In this document: positions 23,429 through 35,716 of the stretch, in pieces
How positions within the stretch are numbered: position 1 is the first letter of the stretch
How the letters are laid out: each line of letters opens with the position of its first letter
DNA from: Arthrobotrys musiformis
Lineage: Eukaryota > Ascomycota > Orbiliomycetes > Orbiliales > Orbiliaceae
Length of the DNA stretch: 64,000 bases
Direction of reading: 5' to 3'
Assembly (NCBI GenBank): GCA_036971715.1
Contig: JAVHJL010000001.1
Location: 3,658,001-3,722,000 of the forward strand
Program-made: the position numbers and the translations under genes
Notes under the pieces: generated by a model
Told to the model about the DNA's origin: nothing
The model's input: the letters and a program-made list of their open reading frames with translations, nothing else
Databases searched by the model: none

Positions 23429-25829
23429 CCCCCATCCGCTGCTTTGGGGCCTCCTGAGCTCCAAAGAGGCGGGCCAGCGTGCGGATTAAACGAAATCGTG
23501 AAAGGATTTAAACAAGCTGGATCTTTCTATCGAGATTGGGACTTCTTTCAATCAATTTCCCATACGTGACACCTCATAATCGACTGAGAATGAGCTGAAG
23601 TCGCACCCTTAAAAAGAGACACCATCTTCCCTTTATTTTATGATCATACAGACATATACTTGCATACGTTGCATACATCCAGACATTATAATACAATATA
23701 TCTCACAAGCAGCCAACCTTTTGTACGCCAATTGTAACAGACTGCGGTTGTATCACTTGAACGCGGATCTTCCCTGTTAGATTGCAATATCACATTGCCT
23801 ACTGGGATTTCTAGAACAGAAATAAGGGATCTTGCCTGCAGCAACTGTAACACCACCTCGACCATTGTCATATGTAATCAGCATCTGGACAATCACTCAA
23901 TCACTCAATCAATCAATCCATCAGACAATTAATCAATCGACCGCAGCGCTACAGGTGTACCGGTGATTGGCATTTCCCGAGCGAGCTAGACCAATTGGTT
24001 GCTTCCTCTTGCAATTGCTCCGTATTGTTCCAGGCCCTAGAACATTTCCAGCCCTACATCCTCCCATACCACCAGAAACGATTCACTTTGATAACACTCC
24101 TCACCCGGGCGGTACCACGGTACGTACTCGGACAAGAACGGTCCTTTATCGGTTTGACAGGTGTGTAGACGAAAAAGCTAGCGCAGAACTGTGAACTGCG
24201 CCGGGCTTATAACTTCCCTTTCTCGCTTGTTCCTTCTTTCTTCAATCACCAGAATCCACAGTTAACCGAGTGAATTCGAACGGCACCTCTTCGTGGGCTG
24301 GGTTGGATAACAAGTTCGATCGAGGATATTTTAAAAATAATTCCCCGTGGAGAGCCTGGATCGACCTGCATTCGGCCGTCTTTTGTTATTCACGAGATAC
24401 AATCTCTCTTTAGCTCTCGCTTGCCTTCGAGAATTTCTAAAATTGTAATGCTTTGAATTAGCTTATGGCTTATGGCTGAATGGCTGAATGACTGGCTGAA
24501 TAAATGTCCATGATCACTTGCATACCTTAGTATATGCAGCATTGCATTTTCCCTTTAGCTTGAATTTTCATGCAAAGTTAAACCCACAGTTGAACTAACC
24601 CGAAGACATCTCCCGGACATCATAGCGATTGCAGGTTTTATCTATCAATCATCACCAGTGCTCAGCAGCATCAATTACCCGATCGAACGAGGTCATCCCG
24701 GTCTCAATACTCGAGGAAGAGAATAAAAAACAGAAAAGAAGAAAAGAAAAAAGCTCACGGACCGGTACCGACGAGGTTTGAGAGTGTTCGAGCAGTGCCC
24801 AGTCGTCCGAGTTTTTAGGCTGCCCTTGCCCCTTCTCTCTCCGGTCTGAAACGCTGGTGTGAGATCACCAGAACCCTGCAGCGAACAAGAAAGAAGGAAA
24901 AAGACTACGCCCACTGGCCACTAGCCACGAGGTCGGCCCTTGTTCCCATCATCGTGCAGCAAATAGGTAATATTACAAGCGCGAATTTTAATATATCGAA
25001 GGGTCACAGAAGTCCAAAATTTCCCGGGAACCCCCTTCAATCAATTAATTCCGATCACAATCATAATAGAATTCGAATCCTGTCCTGCAGCGTGTGCGTC
25101 GGTGGCTCCCCTCGCTAATAGCAGAAGAAGCTTCATTCCAAAAATAGCATCTCCACAATCCCCAAACTTAACTTCAACAACAACAACAAAATCATCATTG
25201 TGCCAATCGCAGCATCGTATCACCGTATCTATCAACGGTGACCCATTCGGACTTTTGCTGCATTCACTAGCCGTTCCTAGTACTCAATACCCTAGGAACT
25301 AACTCTACCTAGAACTCACATTCCCTAGGGCTCTTTCCTGTGGTGGCAGGGAATCTCCATTAGCACGAGGGAAGTTTCCATCAATATACTTCCAACCGAG
25401 GGGACAGGACTTCCTGCATAATCAACTTTGCCGTCACTCCAAATTTGGGAGGATATCATAATCAACTGCTTGCTATTACAGGTAGGCAGCCTCATCGACT
25501 GCATATTTCCAGTCACACTTCTTACCTTCGAGTTTTTCTAGTTTCTTCATCTCCGAGACAGGGAAAAACCAATTATACACTCGGCAAAAATCCCACGAGG
25601 AAGCCTCTGACCCACACCAAACCCCTTAACCCCCGCCTTACGAATCCGCCGCTAGTGTTCCAAGCGGCTGCTTTGAATTATTCCTGGCATAAGCCTTCTT
25701 CTCACCTGTGCCTGACGCTACCTCTCCTCTTCGTGCCTCTCATTCCTCATTAGTTCTTGCATACACTATACGCCTGCATCCATACAAGTTTTTATTTTAT
25801 TTTTTTCTTCCCAAACCCCTGGTAACAAG

Positions 25830-27015
25830 ATGAGTGCCTCTGCTGCGGCCGACGAATTCGCTCGCATGACTTCGGGTTCAAAAGGAGAGGGTTCCCTCCC
25901 CCATCCCGAAGACATTCTCGAAGCATCAAAAGGAAAACATACAGACTATTCACACTCAGACAAAGAAAGCAGCAACGGCAGTGCCGGAACCAACAGTGAC
26001 TTAGACGAACTTGACGACATTGGTAATTCTTCAGACGACTCTCATAGAAAGGCATCCTCATCCAAGAAGAAAACGACCTATATTCATAAAAAGACTGGCT
26101 CTATTGCCCCTTCCATCCGACCAGCGTCGATCATAGACACAATGCCTCAGTACAGATTAGCTTCATATGGTGCTGCCAACACCGGTCCAAAGGGCGTCCT
26201 TGCAGATGCTAGGAGTTTCGAAATAGCAAAGAGAAGGGAGATTCAGGCTAGACAGGCCAATACACATGGCTACAAGACCTCGATTGATATTCCCGGAGTT
26301 CCGAGTGTCCAAGCTCGCCTATTAGACGACAGGATGCGACATTCGGATAACTCTGATGACGATGATGAGTTGATGCAGGCCTGGAGACAAAGAAGGCTGC
26401 AAGAACTCAAGTCTGGCTCCAACTTCAACCGTAAGAAGGTTGCCACCGGACGACGATATGGCAAGTTGGAGACCGTCGATGCCAACGGATACCTCGATGC
26501 TATCGAGAAGGTCACAGCAGACACCGTTGTCGTTGTCCTGATATACGACGATAGAGTACGTTCCTATCTCCCTCCGCCTCCCTTCTAAGACCTATTCTAA
26601 CTTTATCTTTTAGTCATCTGAGTCTCAGTTCGTCGAAGACTGCATTGGTACCTTGGCTAGACGACATGTCTCTACTGGCTTCGTCAAGCTTCACTACACT
26701 GAGGCAGAGATGGATCGAAAAGTTGTTCCTGCCATCCTCGCATACAAGGGCGGAGAGCTCATCGCCAACCTCCCTCGTATCGTCGACGAGATTCCAGCCG
26801 GACGCCCACTGAGCTCCGAGAGCTTAGAGACTGTCCTGAGAAAGTGAGTTACCAATCCTAATCGCACAAACATCATAGGATCAAGTTACTAACATGTTAC
26901 ACAAAGGCACAATGCTTTGACAAGCAGCAATAGAGACAATACCATCACAAGCTCTTCTGCTTCTGCATCCGCAGCCGGCTCGCGCACCTCTCTATACAAC
27001 TGGGACGAAGACTAA
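25830..27015 (+). CDS. bdm-1: Phosducin-like protein (BDM-1 type Gbeta-gamma chaperone)
   Basis: Class I phosducin-like proteins work with the CCT chaperonin to fold Gbeta and assemble Gbeta-gamma. The fungal examples are BDM-1 and PhnA. Exons are 25830-26555, 26614-26843 and 26907-27015, giving 354 residues. Residues 1-90 are polar and acidic with many serines. Residues 117-127 (NTGPKGVLADA) match the conserved TGPKGV helix-1 motif of this class. A charged linker with a DDDDELMQAWRQRRLQELK stretch follows. Residues about 200-325 form the thioredoxin-like domain (VTADTVVVVLIYDD, FVKLHYTEAEMD, VPAILAYKGGELIANLPRI). There is no CxxC redox pair, as expected for phosducins. The tail ends in NWDED. 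Confidence 0.92.
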
Positions 27016-30000
27016 ATGATCGATCCTTCATCAAGTCTTCTGATCCACCCATTGCCCTTGTGGCAACCCGCTTTCATTTCCTTTGTATATTTTTCTTTAC
27101 TATATTATACCCCATCCCAGCTTGATGAAGGATACAGGGACCTGTAAATTGCGTCGATTATCTCGGTTTTTTGTTTTTTGCTTTACTATTGTCATTGGCA
27201 GCTCCGGCGTTTTCCTTTTCCTTCCTTTCATCCGGAAGATTTGCTTTTCGATCAGAATACGCTTTGCTTTGATCCACACTGGCGGGAGTTCTTTGGATTT
27301 TTGCTTCCTAATTGTAATGATGCTCAAAAAAAGGATGATGACGAACAGCATTCATTGAACCGTTCCTTTTCTTTCACGCTCGTTTACTCTTCCTGCCTGT
27401 CATTTCGTAGTCACTACTATACTATACAACTTGATTCCTTTCACCGTGCTTCGAACCAAATTGGGCTCTACATTGATTCGTTTGAATGACCATTGCTTAT
27501 CATTGTCTCAAAGCTAAACTACTTCCTTTGCTCCCTCCCGGAGTTTGAAGATACCATTATTGAGGAGCTCTTTTTGAACCCCCCCTTTCTTTATCTTTTT
27601 ATTTCTTATTCTTATTTCTAAACTGAATCCTTTGATAGAAATAAACCCCACACATGCATTATCGTCCTCTTTCCCTGTTTCTCTTTTCACAAGCCGGATA
27701 GAAACACTTCAGAACCAGATAGAAAACTCTTCCTCCCCCCGACCCCGCCCGTGAAAAAATGGAGGTATTTCTTCAAGCCACTTTTCTTTATTCCCTTGAA
27801 TCGGCGCAGAGTTGGGGGGAGAAGTGTGGCTTGAGACAGTTTGGTGAGGCTAGTCTTTGTTTGATACCGAGCTGGGAGAAACGCCTTTGAGACTCGGAGG
27901 GTTATTGTCGTAAAACGGTTTCTTCTTTTTTGTCCTTGTTACGTCGTTTTGTCAAAAGGAAGATAAAAGATATAGAAATAGAAATTAAAAAATAAAAAAT
28001 AAAAAATAAAAAAAACAAAGGGTATCGGAGAAAAAAAGACGAAATGATACTTTTTTTTTGGCTACAATAGGATTCTTCCTTCGAAGGCGAAGGGGGCGTT
28101 TGGGCCGTTTCGTGAAGAGAAAAGGCACCCACGAAAATTCGCAAGCAGAGTCCGAGTTGATGGTTGAGGCTCTGTGTTCCGTCCCGCTTTAGCACTGTCT
28201 AATTTGTGTTACCTTGGGGATAAATTATCCAACGCGGAAAACGCAAGAAATTGGTAAAAAATAAGGCGAGGGGAGGCGACGGCGGGTTTTTCCCAGAAAC
28301 CTGCGTTATCGGATTTTGATTCGTAATCATTTCCAAGGAGTACTATGCTGGTACTTTTGCTACATCTTAGGTTATAGATATCGAGAGCTCAAAAAAGGCG
28401 TGGGTTTAAATTTAGGATGCGGTATGTGTGGATGTCAACATTTGTACCAAATTCGTAGACGAATGCGAAGGCTGTATATATTCGAACAGATTGTCCGCGA
28501 GAAAGCTATCTAGCTAGCCGGATCAAGGTAATTACCGTATCAAGAAACCGTCGGGTCAGGTGCATATATGCAGGTAGGGAGAAGTCGTAGCTAACCTGAA
28601 CGTTTTACGACGATCGATCTGTAGCCGTTCAGGTATTGTTTGATATGTATGCACCGGTTCCGCATTTGAAGATGTCTACGGTACATGCTTCCTGTCTATC
28701 GGGCATCTACAGCCCGGAAAGAAAAGAAGGCTTCGAGGCTATCGATTCGACTACCGTTTTTGAAAAATCTTTTTAGAAAAGGAAAATTCTGCTCGCATTC
28801 CTTTCGCGCCTCACTATTTTCACCAACGCGTTCATATAAACCAGGCCTTGTGACTGTCATTTGACTCGGTTACGTGCAGCGGGGGGCAGTCGCAAGGTCC
28901 CGTGAAGATGATATTAGCATTTAGGTATACTACGTGCATATAGAGCCATAATGGTTGTACGAGAAATCGTAATTAATGCGAGTGATTCCTGTGGGGTTTA
29001 TACTTTTCCCGAGCTGCAGTATAGTACCTTCCAGGCTTTTGGGTTTTTAAGGTGCGTCTACGCGGCCATTGTTCAAGTTCCTGAACAGAGCGCGAGTGGA
29101 TCGGGCTTTCTAATTTATTTGGAAGGTAGAGCAAAGTGGCTTGAGACATGTTGTATTGGATAAAATAAGATAGTTTGAAGGCATAAGCCTTATCGATATC
29201 TTATATCGAGATGGCGCGAGATTGAGTTATAGTGCATAATCCAGATCAATCTTGCTCCTAACCTTTCGATTAAGGACCTGATGAGGACCGAATGATTTAT
29301 TAATTATACTTGCGCTATGGGTTTGATCTGCCCTGTGAGAAAGTACCGTTCTGATTCCAAAGCTGCCAAAGCTGAACTGATGTATAAGTGCATACATATG
29401 AACTACCTGTAATTACAAGTGTCGACATTAGCAAAAGCTGCACCTCCTAGGCCGCCATAAGTGAAAAAGATATCGTCATAAGGCCAACACCCCCAGCATG
29501 TTGCATTTTGCGACAGAGGCCTTCCTCGCGGGTGCAGCCTTTTGCATTAGTAGCGGGATGCAAGTCCCAACATCCCGTCCAGCATAATCTAGCCACACCT
29601 CCCAAGAACGCGACGATTGGGCCTGCGAGTCGACAAGGTTTATTTCGAGGCTATCCCTTTGCATATGTACGATTTCTTTGTAACTACTGCATGCATTCTT
29701 CCCGCAAGAATTTCTTGCTTGGAACAGATGCATATGCGGGCGTGCCAGCGTGTCGCGTGTAGGGAATTGTCATCGATAGTTGGAAAAAAAAGGAAATTGA
29801 GATGAGATGCCCCCTCCGATAATGGCAGTACAGATGTTTTATGCATCCGTCTGTAAGAAGGAGAAAGGCCGAGCCGGTGAGTGTCGGTTGTTCATACCGT
29901 CTCTTCGAAAGTTTTTCTCTTTTCCTTTGGTTTCGATGACAGGATCTGTTGTAGACGGGGCTCGATTTTTTTGCATTCCGGCAGGCGAATCGGCAACAGG

Positions 30001-30285
30001 AGACAGCCTCTTCTGGACAGATAATAGTATCGTCGATCAAGCTAGGTCACGGGTCTATGGTGATAAGTAGGCGTCCATGTCGCCCCTCCGTTCTCAATGA
30101 TGTTTTCTTTCTCTTGTCTTTCTTGTGCCTATCGATTCAGCGCAGTGATCCAAAGCATACCACCTACCCATTATCATATACACTTCAATCTACTTCCACT
30201 TTTCTTTTCTTTCGCTTCCCCCCCCCTTGATCAATTTATACCGCCCTGATCTTACACTCGTGAAGATCACTTCCTAGACAAAAAT
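27016..30285. other. 3.3-kb spacer
   Basis: 3' flank of the phosducin-like gene followed by promoter of the next gene. It contains a short tandem repeat of AAAAAAT units near 27985-28015 and T-rich tracts around 27570-27610. A CT-rich stretch ending in CCCCCCC lies just before 30230. No supported gene or RNA. Confidence 0.5.
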
Positions 30286-31959
30286 ATGTCTTCCTCAACC
30301 CCCACGTCCGGCTCTGGTTCCAAACCAACCGGCTCAACCCACAAACCAGTCTACAAACTCATCACCTTCGAAGACCTAACCCCCTACCCCACAGCCGCGC
30401 AGAAACAAAAGAGCATGAGAAGCGGACAACCGCTGGAGTTTAAATCATGGCGTACCCACCAGCCGACGGAAACGTGGATGGATAAAGCCTTGGTTGAGCG
30501 CGAGATCAAGGAGTGGCCGGGAACCGCGGGGGCCGGGTATATCAAAAATCTTCTCAGCATGGGTAAATCCCGCCGCGAGATTCTGGATAATCATCTGAAG
30601 GCGCTTAATGAGACAGATAAAAGCCCCGATATGGTGGGAATGTGGGAACCTGAATATTTATGGCCGGGTGAACCGGTTATTGATAAGGAAACCGATAAAA
30701 AGCTTCGATCACCCGCGTTATTTTGGGTGATTGTTAAGAGGCAAAAGAAGGTTCCTGAACCCGTCAAGTCCGCGAGTAGCGGCAGTAGTAGCAGTAGTAG
30801 CAGTGGCAGCAGTAATGCTCCAAAGGGTGTTCTTAAGGATGATAAGAAACCATCCTCTTCTAAAGAGTCGAAAGACTCAGATCCCCTTGTCAGGGAGCTT
30901 CTAGACGCAGTCACACGTCTAAACACCAAGGACAATGGACTAGATATCCAAGCCCAGCTGCAGCAAGTGTTCTTCGCACTTACAAAGCTGCTCCAAAAAC
31001 AAGATTACCAAGTCCCAATGGCCGTACCTATGCCTATGCCCAACCAGTATCCGCAAATGCAACCCTTCCCATTCCAAACAGATCAGAAACTCCCAGCATA
31101 CTCTCGCCTCTCACTCCCTCCACCACCGTATAATCAATACCTACCTTCACCGGAAGACCCTCAGGCCCGGATGAACCCCAATATGCAAAACATGCAATCA
31201 AACATGCAGTTGCAAAATATGCAACAGCAGCACCAACAAAACATGTTCCCACACAATCCACACCATGATAACTCCAACCGATCCCGTCAGGCAAACGATG
31301 GATACTCTTTCAACTCCCACCTAAACTCCAACGAATCCCCAAACTACCCACGCGATGGCGCAGGCTCTCGTCGTAATAGCACTATATCACTGCACTCCCA
31401 CTTTATGGGCGGCCAAGACGAAATGATGTCGAAAAGACAATTTGAAGGCGGCCGTGGCGGCATGCTCGAACAAGACATGCAGTCTCGCGGGCTACCAATG
31501 ATAGCCAACCATCCAAACAACCAGAGACCACGTAACCGTTCCCGTGGCGGTGGTGGTCGGCAAGGGGGGCATATGGTTGACTCGTGGCAACATGATGGTT
31601 CTTCTTCCTCCGGCGGGAGTGACGAAGAATATCGCCCTGGTCGTTCGGACAACCGTGAAGACTCGAATTCGATATACAATCCAGGTCATCTCCGAAATAG
31701 TAGGCAGAGGAGTTCTAGCCGAGGAGATATTGATTTAAGTGGGAACCGCAGTCGTCGGGGTTCCGTGGCATTTTCTGACAGGAGCATGATGTCGACCCAT
31801 GGCCACGGGAGGATGGTCAGTATGAATAAGGGCTATGGAGATGAAGACTCGGGATCCGAAGATGAAATGAATGATCAGAGGATGATGATGCGCGGCATGA
31901 GTATAAACCGCATGGATACCATGACACCGGCTCCTTGGCCACACCACAATCGTCCATAA
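30286..31959 (+). CDS. Hypothetical low-complexity protein, 557 aa
   Basis: A single open frame of 557 residues. Residues about 22-165 look folded and contain YKLITFEDLTPYPTAAQKQK, FKSWRTHQPTETWMDKALVE, a charged helix with MGKSRREILDNHLKAL, and MWEPEYLWPGEPV followed by SPALFWVIVKRQKK. The rest is disordered: a serine/glycine run at about 168-186, a Met/Gln/Asn-rich stretch around 300-335 that looks prion-like, RG/GG-rich sequence near 420-430 and Ser-Arg-rich, acidic sequence to the end. I do not recognise the family and propose no function. The Q/N/M-rich and RGG-like composition would suit a protein of RNA granules, but this is inference from composition alone. It converges on the U1-70K gene. 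Confidence 0.8.
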   Translation: MSSSTPTSGSGSKPTGSTHKPVYKLITFEDLTPYPTAAQKQKSMRSGQPLEFKSWRTHQPTETWMDKALVEREIKEWPGTAGAGYIKNLLSMGKSRREILDNHLKALNETDKSPDMVGMWEPEYLWPGEPVIDKETDKKLRSPALFWVIVKRQKKVPEPVKSASSGSSSSSSSGSSNAPKGVLKDDKKPSSSKESKDSDPLVRELLDAVTRLNTKDNGLDIQAQLQQVFFALTKLLQKQDYQVPMAVPMPMPNQYPQMQPFPFQTDQKLPAYSRLSLPPPPYNQYLPSPEDPQARMNPNMQNMQSNMQLQNMQQQHQQNMFPHNPHHDNSNRSRQANDGYSFNSHLNSNESPNYPRDGAGSRRNSTISLHSHFMGGQDEMMSKRQFEGGRGGMLEQDMQSRGLPMIANHPNNQRPRNRSRGGGGRQGGHMVDSWQHDGSSSSGGSDEEYRPGRSDNREDSNSIYNPGHLRNSRQRSSSRGDIDLSGNRSRRGSVAFSDRSMMSTHGHGRMVSMNKGYGDEDSGSEDEMNDQRMMMRGMSINRMDTMTPAPWPHHNRP

Positions 31960-32866
31960 ATGGCTGGGGAAATGGCTCTTTTCGGTATTTCGTTTTCGAG
32001 TGAGTTCGGCGTTGGGGCGTACGGTTTGAAATCGGCAGGGAAAAACATGGATTTCTTTCAGTTCTTTGAGCTTTGATATTGTATTCTTCCAGTTCCTTTT
32101 TGGTGGCTTGGTATATATTATGAAGTCTTCTGAAGGTATGTTTCGGGAAGCATATCATATCAGCTGACGAATGTTTAATATTCTGTTTTCGCTTTCCACT
32201 GTTCTCATGTACTATTAGCAATGCAAAAATCAAATTCGAATGATGAGTTGATTGAACAAATAGGAATTAGTAGACTGAGGTTTGCAGGGCTGTAAATTCA
32301 GGTCGTCACTTAATGCTCAGGCACATATGGGACAATCTCTCGGTATCAACCACTGACAATAGAATATTATTCGGTTACTACTAATGCAAGATGATGAAGT
32401 ATACAAACCGTTGCATTCGAAAATCTCTCATGGAGCATAGAACACGAGGCAACCTGCAAAAACAACATAATAAAAAGGATACGGAAAGTGAAGAGTTTCG
32501 GTTCATTCCTTGCACAATGGTCAAAGAATTGAAGCGAAGAGAAAAGAGAATTGTTCCTGGCACAATCGGAATGGAGGGATGACAAGGGTGGGGCACATTA
32601 GCTTTATCTAGAGCTCGGCGTGAAAGACTCTCAATTGCGGGGTTGCCGTGAGTAGTTTCCGGTGGTGAAGGAAGAAGTTCCTATGAAGAGGATGTTAAAG
32701 ATGGCTGGAGTGCTAGCACCATCATACCCTTGTTGAAATGAAGACAAGAAAGGCGAGTGTGGAAATGGAGGGAGGCTTAAAAAAACCGAAAAGACGACGT
32801 CGAGAACTTTGACGAAATAACCGGGAAAGAGAAAACTTTGAGCAAACCATCGAGTACCTGACTTTA
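31960..32866. other. Convergent spacer between hypothetical gene and U1-70K
   Basis: About 900 bases of 3' flanking DNA. Short frames on both strands near 32370-32590 have no recognisable features. I see nothing else. Confidence 0.5.
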
Positions 32867-34515
32867 CTAGTAGCGTCGTCGTCGAGAGTCTCCTCCGGAT
32901 TCTCCTCCTTCGTATCCTCTCTTTCGTGAATCATCGTATCTGCCGCTATACCCACCGCCGCCGCCGCCACCGCCGCTATCCCGGTCTCGTCGGTCATCAA
33001 ACCTATCCCGTCCACCACCACCACCTCCACCACCTCCTCTCGAATCACCACCGTTCATACGGTCACGGTGTCCGCGGTCATCATGGCCTCCACGTGGCGG
33101 GCCGCGGTCGTACCCACCAGGGCCGGTAGGTGCGTTGCCAAAGTTTCGGCCAGATGGACCAGACGGTGCATTAGACGGTGCATTGCCGCCTTGGAAGCCG
33201 ACGCCTCGGTGTCCGAATTGCCCACCACGAGGGGGGCCACGGTCGAAGTTCCTCCCTCCGAAACCGCCGCCGCCACCGCCTCTAAATCCACCGTGTCCAC
33301 CTCTAAAGCCTCCGAATCCGCTACCACCGAATCCAGAGGGTCCGGTGGGTCGAGCAGCTGGGATCTTGGTATACCCACGTCCACCGAGTCCTCCGCCGAG
33401 TCTCCGTGGCTTCCATCCTTTAGTGGTTCGACCACGTTCGACATCCACACTTATTCGTCGGTCCTTGATTCGCATACCATCGGTTTCTTTGAAAGCAGCT
33501 ATATATAGAAGATAAGTAATGCAAAGCGAGGTTGCATTTCCCCGTGTTAGTAAACTATACTTTGTACCTTTCTTGAATTCGGTTTTTGATTCGACAACGT
33601 TCGTAATTTCTCCAAGTATTTTTGGTCTTGAGGGGGAAATTCCTTGCCCTGGCGTGCAATCGAAATGGGAACGTGGAGGAGAAAAACAAAATGTTTGTCT
33701 CTTCACGGCCCAAGATGATACTGGTGGGTTCGACGAACTCGCATCCGCCGAAAGCATCGCGCCATTTGGTAAAAAACGCTATACCTTCTCACCTTTGATA
33801 CAGGATACCAAGGGGGTAGGGAAACACCAATATTGCCACAAGACACATTCACGTATCACAGAAAGCATTTGGGGGAAACGTTTGGAAAGCACTGGGGGGA
33901 TTATCTGTACCCTTCATATCTTTCTCTCTCTCAAATAGAATAAAAGCGTATCCTCGTGGTTTCTTCGATTCTTTGTCTCGGACGAGTCGGATCTAAAAGA
34001 CGTTCAGCACTGGTGAATATGGAATATACGGGGCGGTTTGTAATCGTACCCTATCAATGGGACCGAATCGTCCAAATTCTCGTTCCAGATCCTGCTCCTT
34101 AACGTCATAACTTAAACGCGACACGAAAAGTGTCTTGTATGGATCCCCACGGATGTGTGGGTCATTTTCTGGGGTGTCTGTCAGTGATTAAAAAGTTAGC
34201 AGCAATTTCAATAGGTCTGAGAAGACTGAGCGGCCGTTGATTTAGGATTGATAACGTACAGTTTTCTGTCCCCTGTTTTATTGTTCTTTCTTGATTCTCT
34301 AATTTCTCCCTCTTCTTGCGATCCCTCGCCAACAGCCAACTTTCTGTTGGCACATAATCTGGGTCTGGGTTTCTGAGCTCCTCTAGAAATTGCGCAACAC
34401 CAGATATCTGCGTGGTTTTACGTTGTTCCGGTGCATGGTCGGCAGGTTGGAGGTATCGTAGAGGGGGTCGGGGCTGGAAGAGGGCCAGCAAGTTGCCTGG
34501 GAGTTTATCGGTCAT
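32867..34515 (-). CDS. SNP1: U1 small nuclear ribonucleoprotein 70 kDa (U1-70K)
   Basis: Core protein of the U1 snRNP, which recognises 5' splice sites. Exons are 34515-34260, 34177-34050, 33992-33911 and 33498-32867, giving 365 residues with all phases consistent. The N-terminal domain (MTDKLPGNLLALFQPRPPLRY) is the conserved part that threads over U1 and contacts U1C. The RRM starts at DPHIRGDPYKTLFVSRL, with RNP2 in LFVSRL and RNP1 in RGYAFILF, and is followed by AAFKETDGMRIKDRRISVDV and the conserved ERGRTTKGWKPRRLGGGLGG. The C-terminal 160 residues are extremely Gly/Arg/Asp-rich (RGG and FGG repeats) rather than a classical SR tail. The last intron, 33499-33910, is 412 nt while the other two are 57-82 nt. 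The gene shares a 640-bp divergent promoter with mL43. Confidence 0.95.
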
Positions 34516-35156
34516 TGTGGCCGAGAGGGGTTATGCTATATGTTGTGATCAAAGGAGTGAAAAAGAATGCCGTATTTTTCCAAAAGAAAAGTGTATTATC
34601 GCAGTAGTCTGGGGTTTTGGAATTTTATGCGTCGGTGAAATCGCTAATTTGGCATTGGCTTAGGGTTGTGTGTGTGCGCGTGTTTGCGGTCAGGAGGTAG
34701 CAGCAACCTTGGAGGGAGCGACGTGTTTGCGACCTGGAACAGCCGCTGCTGGATAGCCTTAGTATCGTATATTCGGCGACTGTGGATAGGGGGTATCGGG
34801 AAGCTGAAGATGAAGCCGGTGATGGTGATGGTGATGGTGATGATGGAGGGTAGAAGGGAGATGGCGAAGGAGATGGTTGATGGAGATGTTTGGTGGATGG
34901 TGGATGGTTGATGGGGATGAGTACTTAATTTTTGCTTGTGGCCCGGATACCAAGAGCGTGCTGCGTTGTGTCCGCCACCACTCCCAATCGGGAACCCCTG
35001 CAAATTTTGGACTCTTCGTCTTCCAACTTCAATTGACAATTGCAAATTGACCTCTCCTCGAAGTCCAGATCCAGAAACCCCCACCATCGAACGAACCAAA
35101 ACGACCCACCCGGCAGGCCCACCAGCACGAACCAACCGGGCCTGAAAGTTTCCATC
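34516..35156. other. Divergent promoter region U1-70K/mL43
   Basis: Contains imperfect GTGATG and TGGATGG repeats (34818-34912) that create long spurious frames on the minus strand. No separate gene is supported. Both 5' leaders must lie here. Confidence 0.5.
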
Positions 35157-35716
35157 ATGGTCGTTAGAGGCCTCCAGGCCGTCTCGAAGGCCCAGAATGG
35201 CGTCGGAGCCTTCATCCTGCAGTGCAAACGACTGGAGTTCAACTACTGTGAGATGAGCGGTAGCTCCCGGGGAATGAAGTAATTGCGATCCATTCACCAC
35301 GTGTTCGCCGGGCATTGTATGCTAATACGCTGCGTACAGGGCATTTCTGAAAACTCGCCTTGCAACATTTGCGAAAGAGAACCCCGGAGTCGAGATTGTA
35401 GTCTCCCCGCGGCCGAAGAAACATCCTATTATCAGAGGAAGTTATAGTATGCCTCACACGCCGTCAAGACCGAGCTCTGCCGAACCATGTCCGCTAATTA
35501 CAATGATGATGTGTTTTTATAGTCAACAAACGAGAAAAGGTCGTGTGCGTACGGAATCTGGAAGTTTTACAAGTCCTACAAAAAGCCGAATTACTACGAG
35601 ACGCATCCGGGGATAAGATCAAGAAGATCAATAAGCCGGTCCAGAGTTTGAACGACAGTGTCAGAGGCATTTGGAGTCCTTACCACGCCAAGGGCGAGGA
35701 CGTGTACAAAGTGTAG
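35157..35716 (+). CDS. MRPL51: Mitochondrial large-subunit ribosomal protein mL43 (MRPL51 type)
   Basis: Protein of the mitochondrial large ribosomal subunit with a thioredoxin-like L51/S25/CI-B8 fold. Exons are 35157-35278, 35340-35446 and 35523-35716, giving 140 residues. The N-terminus MVVRGLQAVSKAQNGVGAF and the block LEFNYCEMSGSSRGMKAFL are diagnostic. SPRPKKHPIIRGSYINKREK and the C-terminal SVRGIWSPYHAKGEDVYKV complete the match. The length is normal for fungi. The protein is nuclear-encoded and imported into mitochondria. Confidence 0.95.

Larger units (their letters stand above)
19691..25829. other. 6.1-kb gene-poor region
   Basis: No large gene is present. It contains the small candidate at 21271-21483, a pair of diverged 30-bp repeats (20671-20701 and 20827-20855), an A-run near 21197-21217 and a CA microsatellite at 23407-23428. 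Short repeats of TGGCTGAATGGC type lie near 24463-24500. No transposase, reverse transcriptase or terminal repeat was recognised. Confidence 0.5.

Noticed and set aside
19691..25829. Search for transposon remnants in the long spacer
   Set aside because: No terminal repeats, target-site duplications, transposase or reverse-transcriptase motifs could be recognised by eye.
33519..33938. 139-codon plus-strand frame inside the long U1-70K intron
   Set aside because: It overlaps the U1-70K exon on the opposite strand and shows no family features.
34644..35315. 223-codon minus-strand frame in the U1-70K/mL43 promoter
   Set aside because: It is antisense to the first mL43 exon and is kept open by GTGATG repeats, read as His/Thr/Ile runs.
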